This document shows, piece by piece, positions 1-7,667 of a stretch of 64,000 nt of DNA (its first letter is position 1; each line of letters starts with the position of its first letter). The position numbers were made by a program, and so were the translations under genes. The notes below the pieces were generated by a model, which saw only the letters and a list, made by a program, of their open reading frames with translations, was not told where the DNA came from and did not search any database. This DNA comes from Lysinibacillus telephonicus (GTDB taxonomy: Bacteria > Bacillota > Bacilli > Bacillales_A > Planococcaceae). The stretch covers positions 42,775 to 106,774 of the forward strand of contig NZ_RXNR01000005.1 in NCBI RefSeq assembly GCF_003966145.1, read 5' to 3'.

Positions 1-473
1 ATATAAATAGAGTTGAGCTTGTCCAGTTCTAAAAGTACTTTTCCATTCTCTTCTACTTTTAGATAAAGAACCTCAATGGTATTTTTAGTTTCTGTTTGAG
101 TACCTGCCGCTAACTTTCCTAATTCCAAGGCCTTTGGAATACCTCTAATGGTAATTTTTAAACCTCTTTGTCGTATACCTCCGCCGGATACATCGTAACT
201 TTGTTGTGCAGCTCTTAGTACTATAGATCTTCCTTTATTTTTTAGAAGACTAAATGATTTATCCGTTAATGTTCTAAACGGAATTTCCATCGTGATACTA
301 CCGAAGTGTCCAGGGGTTGGACTTTCATACTCACCTAGCATACCTGCACCCGAAACAGCTTCAGACATTAACTCTAATGTCGGTAATGTAACTTCTGCAG
401 ATACTCCAACTAATTTTTCTGTATCATCATATACGTTATAACTATGGACTTTCTCTGGAATTGGATTACTCAT
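1..473 (-). CDS. Phage major tail tube protein (partial, C-terminus outside the window)
   Basis: The frame opens with ATG at 473 and runs off the left edge, giving about 157 residues. It begins MSNPIPEKVHSYNVYDD and contains the segment TPGHFGSITMEIPFRTLTD, which resembles the P2 FII family of contractile-tail tube proteins. In that family the protein polymerises into the inner tail tube around which the sheath contracts. It follows the sheath gene by two bases, the usual sheath-tube order in P2-like and PBSX-like phages. A ribosome site (GGAGGTGAG on the minus strand) lies just upstream, inside the end of the sheath gene. The family call is by pattern, and the remaining part of the protein cannot be seen. 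Confidence 0.82.
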   Translation of the reverse strand, partial: MSNPIPEKVHSYNVYDDTEKLVGVSAEVTLPTLELMSEAVSGAGMLGEYESPTPGHFGSITMEIPFRTLTDKSFSLLKNKGRSIVLRAAQQSYDVSGGGIRQRGLKITIRGIPKALELGKLAAGTQTETKNTIEVLYLKVEENGKVLLELDKLNSIY

Positions 474-475
474 TA

Positions 476-1942
476 TTACTCACCTCCGAAAATTGCTTCA
501 CTAAGCATATTAGGATCAAATTCTAATTCGTTTTCTATTAATTCTGCAGGTGTATAAAACGCCATTTTTTGAACAAATTTAATTTTCCCATTTAGGATAT
601 TTGAAATTGAGTTTTCTTCTTGGTTAAATTCAATTTTAGCTCCGGCAATTTGCCCTTTCGCCTTAAATCCATTTGCTCGAATATTCTCGCTGTCTACTAC
701 ACTCTCAATTAAACGATAATTAGTAGAATCATCGACTTTATCGAAGTATTCCTGGATGAAAGAATTTCCCCACCAATCGAACATACGTCGTACAGCTATA
801 AAGCGATCTTTAGGATCCATCACACTCGAGTCGTTAGGGTCAAACGAATAAGCAGCTGTATTATTACCCCAAGTTCTCCAACCGCCCATATTAATAGCAG
901 TAACAATACCCATACCATTCAAGACGTTTCCTTGAATTTGGTCTAAAAATACTGAATCGCCATTATCATTCACCATATCGCTAATAGCGATTTTTAAGTT
1001 AGAAGGTGATTTATACGGAACGTTTTCGTTTTCTGAGTCTCTTTTTGCAATAGCTGCTGCAACAATCGTGCTAAATCGATATGTTTTTTCTCCTATTTTT
1101 GCTTTTGGCCAACAAACGATTGATGTTTTATCGTTGAATCCGTTGGCTTTTTTGTTTTCTCCTGCAATTTCTTTTGTTGTTCCAAGCACATCTAAAATAT
1201 TAGTGGCATTAAAACTTCCATTAATCTTAGTAGATTTTGCAACCAATACGTTTCCTACTTCGGCTTGCTGTGAAAATCCAGGAGCCAACAAAGTATTTGG
1301 AACAACACCTAATGTTGGATAAATCGTCTGGATAAGCTCAAATCCTTTATATTTATTCGTAGCAGCATCATAACCTCCAATAATGTTGGCATTAGTTACT
1401 GCACTCGGATTTAACTCATCGAACGTTACCTGAATTTCTGTTACATTCGCCATTTGTCCAGATGACAGCACAGAAATTAAAGGTTTTCCATTTTGATTAA
1501 AAGAGACTAAATAATCTTGGCCCTTCATATAAGTAGTCGCTCCGTCCGCGCTTTTAACAACTAGCGTGGATAAAAGAACACCTTCTTTATCGATTAATCC
1601 TTCTTTGTTGGTAATTTTAATTGAAGTAGGTTCAGAGCTCTTTTTATGAATTGAAGGATCTAACACGTTAATAAATACAACAGGTCCTACTTTGAATTTC
1701 TTAAAGCTCGCGTCCATAACCTCACAAAGAGTGAAATCCTTCCAATTGTCCGAATATCCGAGTTTTTCTTTTGCTTCATCAAAACTTCGAATTAGTAACG
1801 GTTTATTACATACATCAGTTGGATTTTCTACTAAATTGATTGGCGCTGTCCCGAAAACCACTTGGACTGCAGAAAGTGACTCTTCCGGTTGTGGAATGGA
1901 AGTTGGCTTTTCAATAACCCCAATACCGTGTTGATAGACCAT
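476..1942 (-). CDS. Phage tail sheath protein (P2 FI-like, contractile tail)
   Basis: This 488-residue protein has the look of a P2 FI-type tail sheath: an N-terminal segment MVYQHGIGVIEKPTSIPQP, an early AVQVVFGTAPINL stretch, and a C-terminal region with TNYRLIESVVDSENIR. Sheath subunits surround the tail tube and contract on infection, so the element derives from a myovirus or a contractile particle. The ATG overlaps the stop codon of the preceding gene by one base (TAATG), and the tube gene follows after two bases, so the three genes are probably translated as one unit. The length fits the family. I see no frameshift. Confidence 0.88.
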   Translation of the reverse strand: MVYQHGIGVIEKPTSIPQPEESLSAVQVVFGTAPINLVENPTDVCNKPLLIRSFDEAKEKLGYSDNWKDFTLCEVMDASFKKFKVGPVVFINVLDPSIHKKSSEPTSIKITNKEGLIDKEGVLLSTLVVKSADGATTYMKGQDYLVSFNQNGKPLISVLSSGQMANVTEIQVTFDELNPSAVTNANIIGGYDAATNKYKGFELIQTIYPTLGVVPNTLLAPGFSQQAEVGNVLVAKSTKINGSFNATNILDVLGTTKEIAGENKKANGFNDKTSIVCWPKAKIGEKTYRFSTIVAAAIAKRDSENENVPYKSPSNLKIAISDMVNDNGDSVFLDQIQGNVLNGMGIVTAINMGGWRTWGNNTAAYSFDPNDSSVMDPKDRFIAVRRMFDWWGNSFIQEYFDKVDDSTNYRLIESVVDSENIRANGFKAKGQIAGAKIEFNQEENSISNILNGKIKFVQKMAFYTPAELIENELEFDPNMLSEAIFGGE

Positions 1943-2256
1943 TATTTATTACCTCCATTTGCATAATTAAGAGCTTTTTCGAACAATAGTTGTTCTCGAG
2001 TGCCCTTTTGATAAATTCTGTTTTTTACTGCAGCAAAATCTTGTACAGGAATTAGAAGTTCTTTAACTGCTGCTTCTGCTTCAAGATGTTTTTTTACATG
2101 TTCAGGTAAATTCCCTTGAAAAACAGCATATTGTGAAATTTCCCCGTTATTTATTGTGGGTCCACAATAAATAAGTGTCTTAGGTTTAGATAAAACCTTA
2201 GACACTTGCTCAGTAGTTGCCTTTGCATTTTTTAGTATTGTTTCATTTTTATTCAT
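1942..2256 (-). CDS. Small phage structural-region protein of unknown function
   Basis: This 104-residue hydrophilic protein lies directly before the tail sheath gene and overlaps it by one base; its own ATG overlaps the end of the preceding truncated gene by four bases. The position between a connector/terminator-like gene and the sheath suggests a tail-assembly role, but I do not recognise the family. The sequence has a central YCGPTINNGEISQYAVFQG segment and an acidic/alanine-rich helix, with no signal peptide or membrane segment. The tight coupling to the sheath gene is the main evidence that it is real. Function is inferred only from context. Confidence 0.7.
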   Translation of the reverse strand: MNKNETILKNAKATTEQVSKVLSKPKTLIYCGPTINNGEISQYAVFQGNLPEHVKKHLEAEAAVKELLIPVQDFAAVKNRIYQKGTREQLLFEKALNYANGGNK

Positions 2257-2624
2257 ATTAGATGTTCAACATCCTCTCGTAATGGTATAGGTACCTCCCA
2301 ATTGGTTTCAAGACCTGCAAAATAGTAAGGAGCTGAGTCCTCTTCTTGATAGGTTGCACGAATTGGGTACACTAATTGAAATTGATCTTTTATTATGGGA
2401 TTTCTAATTAGACTCTCATAAACTTTTTGGATAACAGTTAGTGCATCTCTGTACCCTTGATTATCTTCAGAACGATCAAATACCCCCACTATGAAAAGTA
2501 TCCTACTTTGACCTGGTTCACTTTCTGTTAAACCTTCTACATCCGCAAATCGTATGCAAAGATATGGATATAGAGATACATCAGTGCTTTTATTTTTATG
2601 AAAATCATACGAAAGAAGAGTATA
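2253..2624 (-). pseudogene. 5'-truncated phage tail-terminator/connector-like gene
   Basis: The open frame runs without a stop from 2624 down to 2253, but the only standard start codon in it is a GTG at 2489, inside what looks like the conserved core (RILFIVGVFDRSEDNQGYRD). The residues upstream of that GTG, such as STDVSLYPYLCIRFADVEG, still look like coding sequence for the same protein. An in-frame TAA lies at 2625-2627. The simplest reading is that the 5' end has been lost at a junction near 2605-2625. A product from the internal GTG (78 residues) is possible but would lack the first strand region. It overlaps the next gene by four bases. Confidence 0.6.
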
Positions 2625-2680
2625 TTAACGAAGAACTTGAAAGCTACCGGCTAGAACTAGAAGCAGAGCAAAAGGGGTAA
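2600..2680 (+). other. Orphan C-terminal-like reading frame at a prophage junction
   Basis: On the plus strand, codons from 2600 to the TAA at 2678 encode ENHTKEEYINEELES followed by a charged helix ending EAEQKG. The composition looks like the C-terminus of a small phage protein, but no start codon or body is present upstream, because the sequence there belongs to the minus-strand tail gene. I read this as a possible remnant marking the right side of a deletion junction. It could also be chance. Confidence 0.25.
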
Positions 2681-2816
2681 CATCATTAGCTTCCGAAGAG
2701 CGAAAAGGGAACGCAGGTTAAGAAACAAATCTAAAACACTCTAAAATAATTACTAAAATTCGCAAAAGGAGCAGACAAACAAGTCTCGCTCTTTTCTTAT
2801 TAAGGTGGTAGAAACA

Positions 2817-4745
2817 ATGAAGAAAGCAGCATTATATGTCCGTGTAAGTACGATGCACCAAATCGACAAAGATTCTTTGCCTTTCCAACGTCAGGAGTTG
2901 CAAAATTATGCTAAGTACGCTCTGGGTATTGATCAGTGTGAAATATTTGAGGATGCTGGGTATTCCGCAAAAAATACGGATAGACCTAAATACCAGCAAA
3001 TGATGAATCGTATTCGGCAAGGCGAATTCTCTCATTTGCTAGTTTGGAAGATTGATAGGATCTCGAGGAATTTAAAAGACTTTTCAGAGATGTACGATGA
3101 ATTAAAAAAATATAAAGTTACTTTTGTTTCGAAAAACGAGCAATTTGACACTTCTACAGCGATGGGAGAAGCAATGCTTAAAATTATTCTTGTTTTCGCA
3201 GAATTGGAACGTAAAATAACTGCTGAACGTGTATTTTCTATCATGCTTTCCCGTGCTGAACAAGGTTTGTGGAACGGTGGTTCTGTACCTATCGGATACG
3301 AATTACCGAGTGTAAGCGAAGGTGATAACGAGAAGCCATTCCCAGTTGTTTGTGAAAAAGAAGCTTCTGTTGTTCGTTATATTTTTAATTTGTACGAAAA
3401 ACTTGCTTCTACATCAAAAGTGGCTTTTGTACTAAATAACAAACAAATCACGACTAAACAAGGTAGTAATTGGACGGCCAAGGCTGTTAGGGATGTTCTA
3501 CGGAACTCTTTTTACATCGGAACATACGAATATAACAAAAGAGAGAGTGAAGGTAGCAGACGCTTAAAAGATAAAGAAGAGTGGGTAGTTAAAAAGGATA
3601 ATCATACACCCATTGTTTCTAAAGAACAATACTATCGTGTAAATAAAATGCTAGATGATAATTACAAAGGTATTGGAGATGCACAGCGAGCAAATATTCA
3701 TACTCATATCTTTTCGAAAATGCTCTATTGTGGTAAATGTGGTATGTTACTCACTTCTGGTTTAGACGTTGCTCGAAAAGATGGTTATCGCCCCTCAAGG
3801 TATACGTGTTCAACAAATAAACAAGTAGAAAACATACACAACTGTAACAACTTCGTGAGTGATATTACAATTACTCCTTTTATATTGAATTATATATCTA
3901 ATCTCATTAGGTTTCAGGATAAAGCGACACCTAAACACACAGTAAAAGATATGGAAAGGGCGTTGCTTCGTGGTAGAGTTTTTGTGGATGTACTAGGAAT
4001 TGACAAGGCTGCATTAAAAGAAACACTTACTATACTCATAAACGGTTCAAGCAAACAAGTATACTCTCAAAACTCAACTAGTGAATCCATAAATATCAAT
4101 TTCGAACTCGAGGAATTAAAAAAAGAAAAGACCAAATTCGAAAAGGCTCTTAGTCGCTTAGAAGATTTGTATTTATTTAGCGATGAGGGGATTAGTCAAA
4201 AGGATTATATTTTTAAGAAACGCGAATTAATTGATCGTGTAGAAAAATTAGATGCAGAAATAAACGTAATATATCAGAATTCAGTGAACGAAACCCATAA
4301 TAAATTTGTTGATAACGCGAAATATTTCTTAATCACACAAGAACTACAACAAAGTAGAGATGTTGATTATCGCGAAATGTTAGATGTAGTTGGAATTGAA
4401 GTGTTGGCAGATTTCGTTCAATCAGTTATCGATAGAATCATTATTAAAGATAAAAAAGTGGCCGCTATTACATTCAAGAATGGGATTACTCATAAATTTG
4501 CTTATAAGCCACTTCAGGAACGCAAAGCACACGGACGAGAGAAATTTTTATATCAGTCATACGAGGAAGTAGTACTTAATTATTTAAGAGAGCATGGTTC
4601 TGCCAGTCGTACTGAAATCGAAAATCTTACCAATATGAAACGCAGCAGCACGCTCGCACTTCTTAATGAATTGATGGAGAAAAATTTAATTGAGAAACGT
4701 GGAAATTCTGTTGCTATAAGGTATTTTATTATAAATAAAAAGTAG
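2817..4745 (+). CDS. Large serine recombinase (phage integrase) with an extra C-terminal winged-helix-like domain
   Basis: This 642-residue protein starts at ATG 2817, with AAGGTGG at 2802-2808 as its ribosome site; the GTG at 2805 is part of that site. Residues 1-150 form a resolvase-type catalytic domain: ALYVRVST carries the nucleophilic serine and HLLVWKIDRISRN follows. Then come a recombinase domain (NGGSVPIGYE onward), a zinc-ribbon (YCGKCG with later TCS and HNC cysteines) and a coiled-coil-rich region around 430-490. The last 60 residues (SASRTEIENLTNMKRSSTLA) resemble a winged helix, which is unusual for this family. It lies next to the attachment junction in mtaB, so it is probably the integrase/excisionase of this prophage. 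Confidence 0.93.
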   Translation: MKKAALYVRVSTMHQIDKDSLPFQRQELQNYAKYALGIDQCEIFEDAGYSAKNTDRPKYQQMMNRIRQGEFSHLLVWKIDRISRNLKDFSEMYDELKKYKVTFVSKNEQFDTSTAMGEAMLKIILVFAELERKITAERVFSIMLSRAEQGLWNGGSVPIGYELPSVSEGDNEKPFPVVCEKEASVVRYIFNLYEKLASTSKVAFVLNNKQITTKQGSNWTAKAVRDVLRNSFYIGTYEYNKRESEGSRRLKDKEEWVVKKDNHTPIVSKEQYYRVNKMLDDNYKGIGDAQRANIHTHIFSKMLYCGKCGMLLTSGLDVARKDGYRPSRYTCSTNKQVENIHNCNNFVSDITITPFILNYISNLIRFQDKATPKHTVKDMERALLRGRVFVDVLGIDKAALKETLTILINGSSKQVYSQNSTSESININFELEELKKEKTKFEKALSRLEDLYLFSDEGISQKDYIFKKRELIDRVEKLDAEINVIYQNSVNETHNKFVDNAKYFLITQELQQSRDVDYREMLDVVGIEVLADFVQSVIDRIIIKDKKVAAITFKNGITHKFAYKPLQERKAHGREKFLYQSYEEVVLNYLREHGSASRTEIENLTNMKRSSTLALLNELMEKNLIEKRGNSVAIRYFIINKK

Positions 4746-4774
4746 ATTCCTTTAATATTAGGAATCTACTTTTT
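4737..4774. terminator. Bidirectional terminator between integrase and GNAT gene
   Basis: A perfect 15-base inverted repeat, AAAAAGTAGATTCCT and its complement, with an 8-base loop has A and T runs on both sides. It overlaps both convergent stop codons and can serve both genes. Confidence 0.9.
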
Positions 4775-5380
4775 ATCATGGATTCTTCTTATAAAAATAC
4801 AGTATCCATTTTCAGATTTATAATCTTCTATTTCCCGGAATCCTTCTCCATGATAAAACTGCTTTAGTTTTTCTATATCTTCACATTCTAAGTAAAATAT
4901 CCGTCCACCAGCAAGCTTATGTATTTGGAGCATTGATTCAGTGGCTAATGCCAACAAGTCTCTTCCTGAAACTGCTCTCGTTGCTATAGCATCTTCAGAA
5001 TAGTTTTTCCCCAGTTGACCTAGTAAATATCCTTTTATTTCATAATTTTCTCTTTCAGTTTTATGACCAAACCCTAATAATCTCTTCTTAAGGCTTGTAC
5101 TGAATTTAGAGAAGTTTCTTTTTGAAATAATCAATGGTTTGTTGGATAGTGAATAGTATCCAACTAATACTGGATAACCTTTATATGAGGAAAATACTAA
5201 ATACGTTCTAGCAATATCATTTTTTTCAAATTCTATTGCTTTATTATGTAAAAAGTCTTCAACGTCGTGTATTTGATCGCCGTTCCGAAGTGAACAAAAA
5301 GAGAGGAGAATTTGTTTAATTTCTTCCTCTCTTCTACCGGATCGGAGCATATCATACAATTGAACAATTTCTAATGCCAC
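4766..5380 (-). CDS. GNAT-family acetyltransferase-like protein at the prophage edge (possible toxin)
   Basis: This 204-residue protein has GNAT-like features: a central beta/alpha pattern, YLLGQLGKNYSED, then SGRDLLALATESMLQIHKL and a C-terminal strand GRIFYLECEDIEKLKQFYHG followed by GFREIED. Related proteins occur in phages and mobile elements, and some GNAT proteins act as toxins that acetylate aminoacyl-tRNA (TacT/AtaT type). It follows a 60-residue gene by 11 bases on the same strand and ends in a terminator shared with the integrase. The two-gene layout at the very end of the prophage fits a toxin-antitoxin or fitness module. That function is an inference. The start is ATG 5380. Confidence 0.7.
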   Translation of the reverse strand: MALEIVQLYDMLRSGRREEEIKQILLSFCSLRNGDQIHDVEDFLHNKAIEFEKNDIARTYLVFSSYKGYPVLVGYYSLSNKPLIISKRNFSKFSTSLKKRLLGFGHKTERENYEIKGYLLGQLGKNYSEDAIATRAVSGRDLLALATESMLQIHKLAGGRIFYLECEDIEKLKQFYHGEGFREIEDYKSENGYCIFIRRIHDKK

Positions 5381-5391
5381 TTAAACATCAC

Positions 5392-5574
5392 CTAGTTTTT
5401 ACGAGCACCTAAAAAAGAGTCCATTAAATTGTTAATAGATCCAGTGTCTCGTACTATCTCTACTTTTTGCTGCAAAACATGTTCACGTGTTTTAGAATTT
5501 TCAATTGCATCAACTATTTTCTTGCCTGACTTAGCTGAAAATTTAAATTCAGTAAGAAAACTTTTAGTTGCCAT
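5392..5574 (-). CDS. Small protein upstream of the GNAT gene (possible antitoxin)
   Basis: A 60-residue basic protein beginning MATKSFLTEFKFSAKSGKKI and ending SFLGARKN. It has a good ribosome site (GAGGTGAAGCGGG) before ATG 5574. The gene lies 11 bases upstream of the GNAT gene, so the two are almost certainly co-transcribed. Length and charge would suit a DNA-binding antitoxin or regulator, but I see no definite ribbon-helix-helix motif and I do not recognise a named family. Alternative: a small phage accessory protein that is not related to toxicity. Confidence 0.72.
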   Translation of the reverse strand: MATKSFLTEFKFSAKSGKKIVDAIENSKTREHVLQQKVEIVRDTGSINNLMDSFLGARKN

Positions 5575-5802
5575 ACCCGCTTCACCTCATAAATAGTATA
5601 CGTAATATTAAAAATAAAATTCGGGTTATTTTGGTAAATATAACTTTAACTTACGTTTAATTAAACAATAAAAGTGGTAATTTTGCAATACATATGGCTA
5701 AATATCTGTAATCCAATTCATTATTTAAAGAAATTGCCCAAGCCTTCAAACCTTGTCCTCATTGAATTTGTACGCAATCATAATATAATTTACTCACGCA
5801 CA
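5575..5802. other. Prophage end and attachment junction (att site) in mtaB
   Basis: This stretch between the 60-residue gene and the mtaB remnant holds no gene. The host sequence seems to end at or just after the TGT cysteine codon at 5800-5802, because the following codons (GCG TGA) do not fit mtaB. A serine-integrase crossover core would therefore lie around 5795-5805. The exact core cannot be fixed without the other prophage end, which is outside the window. Confidence 0.65.
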
Positions 5803-5832
5803 GCCTAATGTATGAAAAGCCACCGTTGACAA
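5794..5832 (-). pseudogene. mtaB: 5' fragment of mtaB (tRNA t6A37 methylthiotransferase), cut by the prophage
   Basis: Seventeen bases after the rsmE stop, a TTG at 5832 with ribosome site AGAGGTG (5839-5845) opens the frame STVAFHTLGC, the known start of MtaB/YqeV; in intact proteins this is followed by KVNHYET. Here the next codons are GCG TGA. MtaB normally follows rsmE in Bacillales. MtaB is a radical-SAM enzyme that converts t6A37 to ms2t6A37 in some tRNAs, and the truncated cysteine is the first of the family's N-terminal cluster. The rest should lie beyond the far end of the prophage, to the left of this window. Confidence 0.85.
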
Positions 5833-5848
5833 GGCTAGTACACCTCTT

Positions 5849-6592
5849 TCATTCAAATTCATATGAAATTGCAGACAACGCATAAAGTGGAGCTGTTTCT
5901 GCACGTAATATTCTAGGTCCTAAAGACATTGTTATTGCACCGGCTTCTATAAAGCTTTGTGCTTCCTTACGAGATATACCACCCTCTGGACCAAAAATTA
6001 ATAAAATAGACTTCGATTCATTATCATACACTTTTTTTAGTTTATCCGCAAATCTTGTGCGTTCTTCTTTTTTAGCATCCTCTTCATCTGCAATAAAAAC
6101 TGCATCATATTTTGAAAAGATGGATATTAATTCTTTAAACGAAATGGGATTCATAATTTCGGGAATATGTGTACGATGGGATTGCTCAGCCGCTTCTTGA
6201 GCGATTTTTTGAAGCCGCTCTGTCTTCTTTACACCTTTTTTATCATCCCACTTGACGATGGAACGTTCAGCCGCAAATGGGATTAGAGCATGCATTCCAA
6301 GCTCTGTTCCTTTTTGGGTAATCAAATCTAATTTATCACCTTTTGGAAGGCCACACGCAATATCAACTTTAATTGGCATTTCCGGTGATGGAATCGTTTC
6401 CCCAGTGCTTTTTGCTACCACTTCTTGACCTGCTTCGGCAATTTCACATATATGGGCAATTCCATTTTGTACAATAATAATTTGATCGCCTATTTGCATT
6501 CGCATTACTTTTAAAATATGGCGGGCATTGTCACCCGTAATCGTAACTTCATTATTTTCATTAAAAGTATCCTGTACAAAATAACGCTGCAT
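5849..6592 (-). CDS. rsmE: 16S rRNA (uracil-1498-N3)-methyltransferase RsmE
   Basis: This 247-residue SPOUT-fold enzyme methylates U1498 of 16S rRNA in the decoding region. The N-terminal PUA-like part is MQRYFVQDTF through GDNARHILKVMRMQIGD; the SPOUT part carries LPKGDKLDLITQKGTELG, LIFGPEGGIS and LGPRILRAETAPLYAL, the knot and SAM-binding motifs of the family. Length is as usual. It lies 82 bases downstream of prmA in the dnaJ-prmA-rsmE order seen across Bacillales, and is followed by the interrupted mtaB. No anomaly is seen in the gene itself. An AGGAGG-like site (CCTCCAAGG on the plus strand) precedes ATG 6592. Confidence 0.97.
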   Translation of the reverse strand: MQRYFVQDTFNENNEVTITGDNARHILKVMRMQIGDQIIIVQNGIAHICEIAEAGQEVVAKSTGETIPSPEMPIKVDIACGLPKGDKLDLITQKGTELGMHALIPFAAERSIVKWDDKKGVKKTERLQKIAQEAAEQSHRTHIPEIMNPISFKELISIFSKYDAVFIADEEDAKKEERTRFADKLKKVYDNESKSILLIFGPEGGISRKEAQSFIEAGAITMSLGPRILRAETAPLYALSAISYEFE

Positions 6593-6674
6593 TTTATACC
6601 TCCAAGGAGATTTAAATTAAATTATATAAATAAAATGAGAAGGAGTTGACCTCCTATAGGACAACTCCTCGCAT

Positions 6675-7619
6675 TTATGGTCGGCGAGCAATAATCGCAA
6701 CCCAATCTTCCATCATTAATACTTCCTCAATAGTAAAGCCTGAGTTTTCAAGCGCTGCTTTGACGTCGTCTTTCTTCGCTGTGATGATACCTGATGTTAT
6801 GAATAATCCATTTGGTTTAACAATAGAGAAGGCATCATCTGTAAATGTCATAATGATTTCAGCTAATATATTTGCCACGACAACATCAGCTTGCTCTTTA
6901 ACAGTATCTAATAGATTTCCATGGAAAACTTCCACTATATCTTGGACTTGATTTAATTCAATATTTTCACGTGCCGCCTTTACAGCTACTTCATCTAAAT
7001 CTAGTGCATGCACTTTTTTCGCATCAAGCAAAGCTGCTGCGATGGATAATACGCCAGAGCCTGTTCCAACGTCTACAACGACGTCACCTGTTTTGACAAC
7101 CTTTTCTAAAGCTTGCAAACACATAACAGTTGTTGGATGTGTACCCGTACCAAATGCCATACCTGGATCTAATTCGATAATTAATTCGTCCGTACTTACA
7201 GGTGTATATTCTTCCCAAGTCGGAACGATTGTAAAGCGTTCAGAAATTTTTACAGGGTGATAATATTGCTTCCATGCAGTAGCCCAATCTTCTTCATTTA
7301 CTTCAGAAGTTGTAAAAATATTTTCCCCAAGGTTAATATCAAAATTGATAAGATTTGCGATTGCAAGCTTTATTTCTTCAACAGTTTCAGCTAAAAAACT
7401 AGAGGCTGGCAAATATGCTTTTACCACTACACCTTTTGATGGAAAATCATTTGGATTTAGTTCATAAATCTCACCAAATTGATCTTCTCTTTCTTTGTTT
7501 ATTTCTGTTGAATCTTCAATGACAACACCGCTTGCGCCTGCTTCATGAAAAATATTTGAAATCGCTTCAACCGCTTCGTTAGTTGTTAAAAATGACAACT
7601 CCGTCCATTTCACTTGCAA
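6675..7619 (-). CDS. prmA: Ribosomal protein L11 methyltransferase PrmA
   Basis: This 314-residue protein methylates ribosomal protein L11. The N-terminal substrate-recognition part (about 1-120) begins [12 protein letters not shown]; the Rossmann domain has [48 protein letters not shown] and [10 protein letters not shown], which are the SAM and catalytic motifs. The start is a TTG at 7619 with AGAGGAG four bases away; a GTG two codons in (7613) is a possible alternative. It lies 48 bases after dnaJ and probably belongs to the same transcript, the standard arrangement in Bacillus. Length matches the family. Confidence 0.97.
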   Translation of the reverse strand: MQVKWTELSFLTTNEAVEAISNIFHEAGASGVVIEDSTEINKEREDQFGEIYELNPNDFPSKGVVVKAYLPASSFLAETVEEIKLAIANLINFDINLGENIFTTSEVNEEDWATAWKQYYHPVKISERFTIVPTWEEYTPVSTDELIIELDPGMAFGTGTHPTTVMCLQALEKVVKTGDVVVDVGTGSGVLSIAAALLDAKKVHALDLDEVAVKAARENIELNQVQDIVEVFHGNLLDTVKEQADVVVANILAEIIMTFTDDAFSIVKPNGLFITSGIITAKKDDVKAALENSGFTIEEVLMMEDWVAIIARRP

Positions 7620-7667
7620 TCAGCTCCTCTTATTCATTTTGTCAAAATGGATAACAATCGTATCCAT

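Noticed and set aside
1068..1322. Plus-strand open frames inside the tail sheath gene
   Set aside because: Shadows of the minus-strand sheath gene without ribosome sites.
1..2680. Definite tailocin (tail-only bacteriocin)
   Set aside because: The truncated connector-like gene fits a deletion just as well, and the rest of the locus is outside the window.
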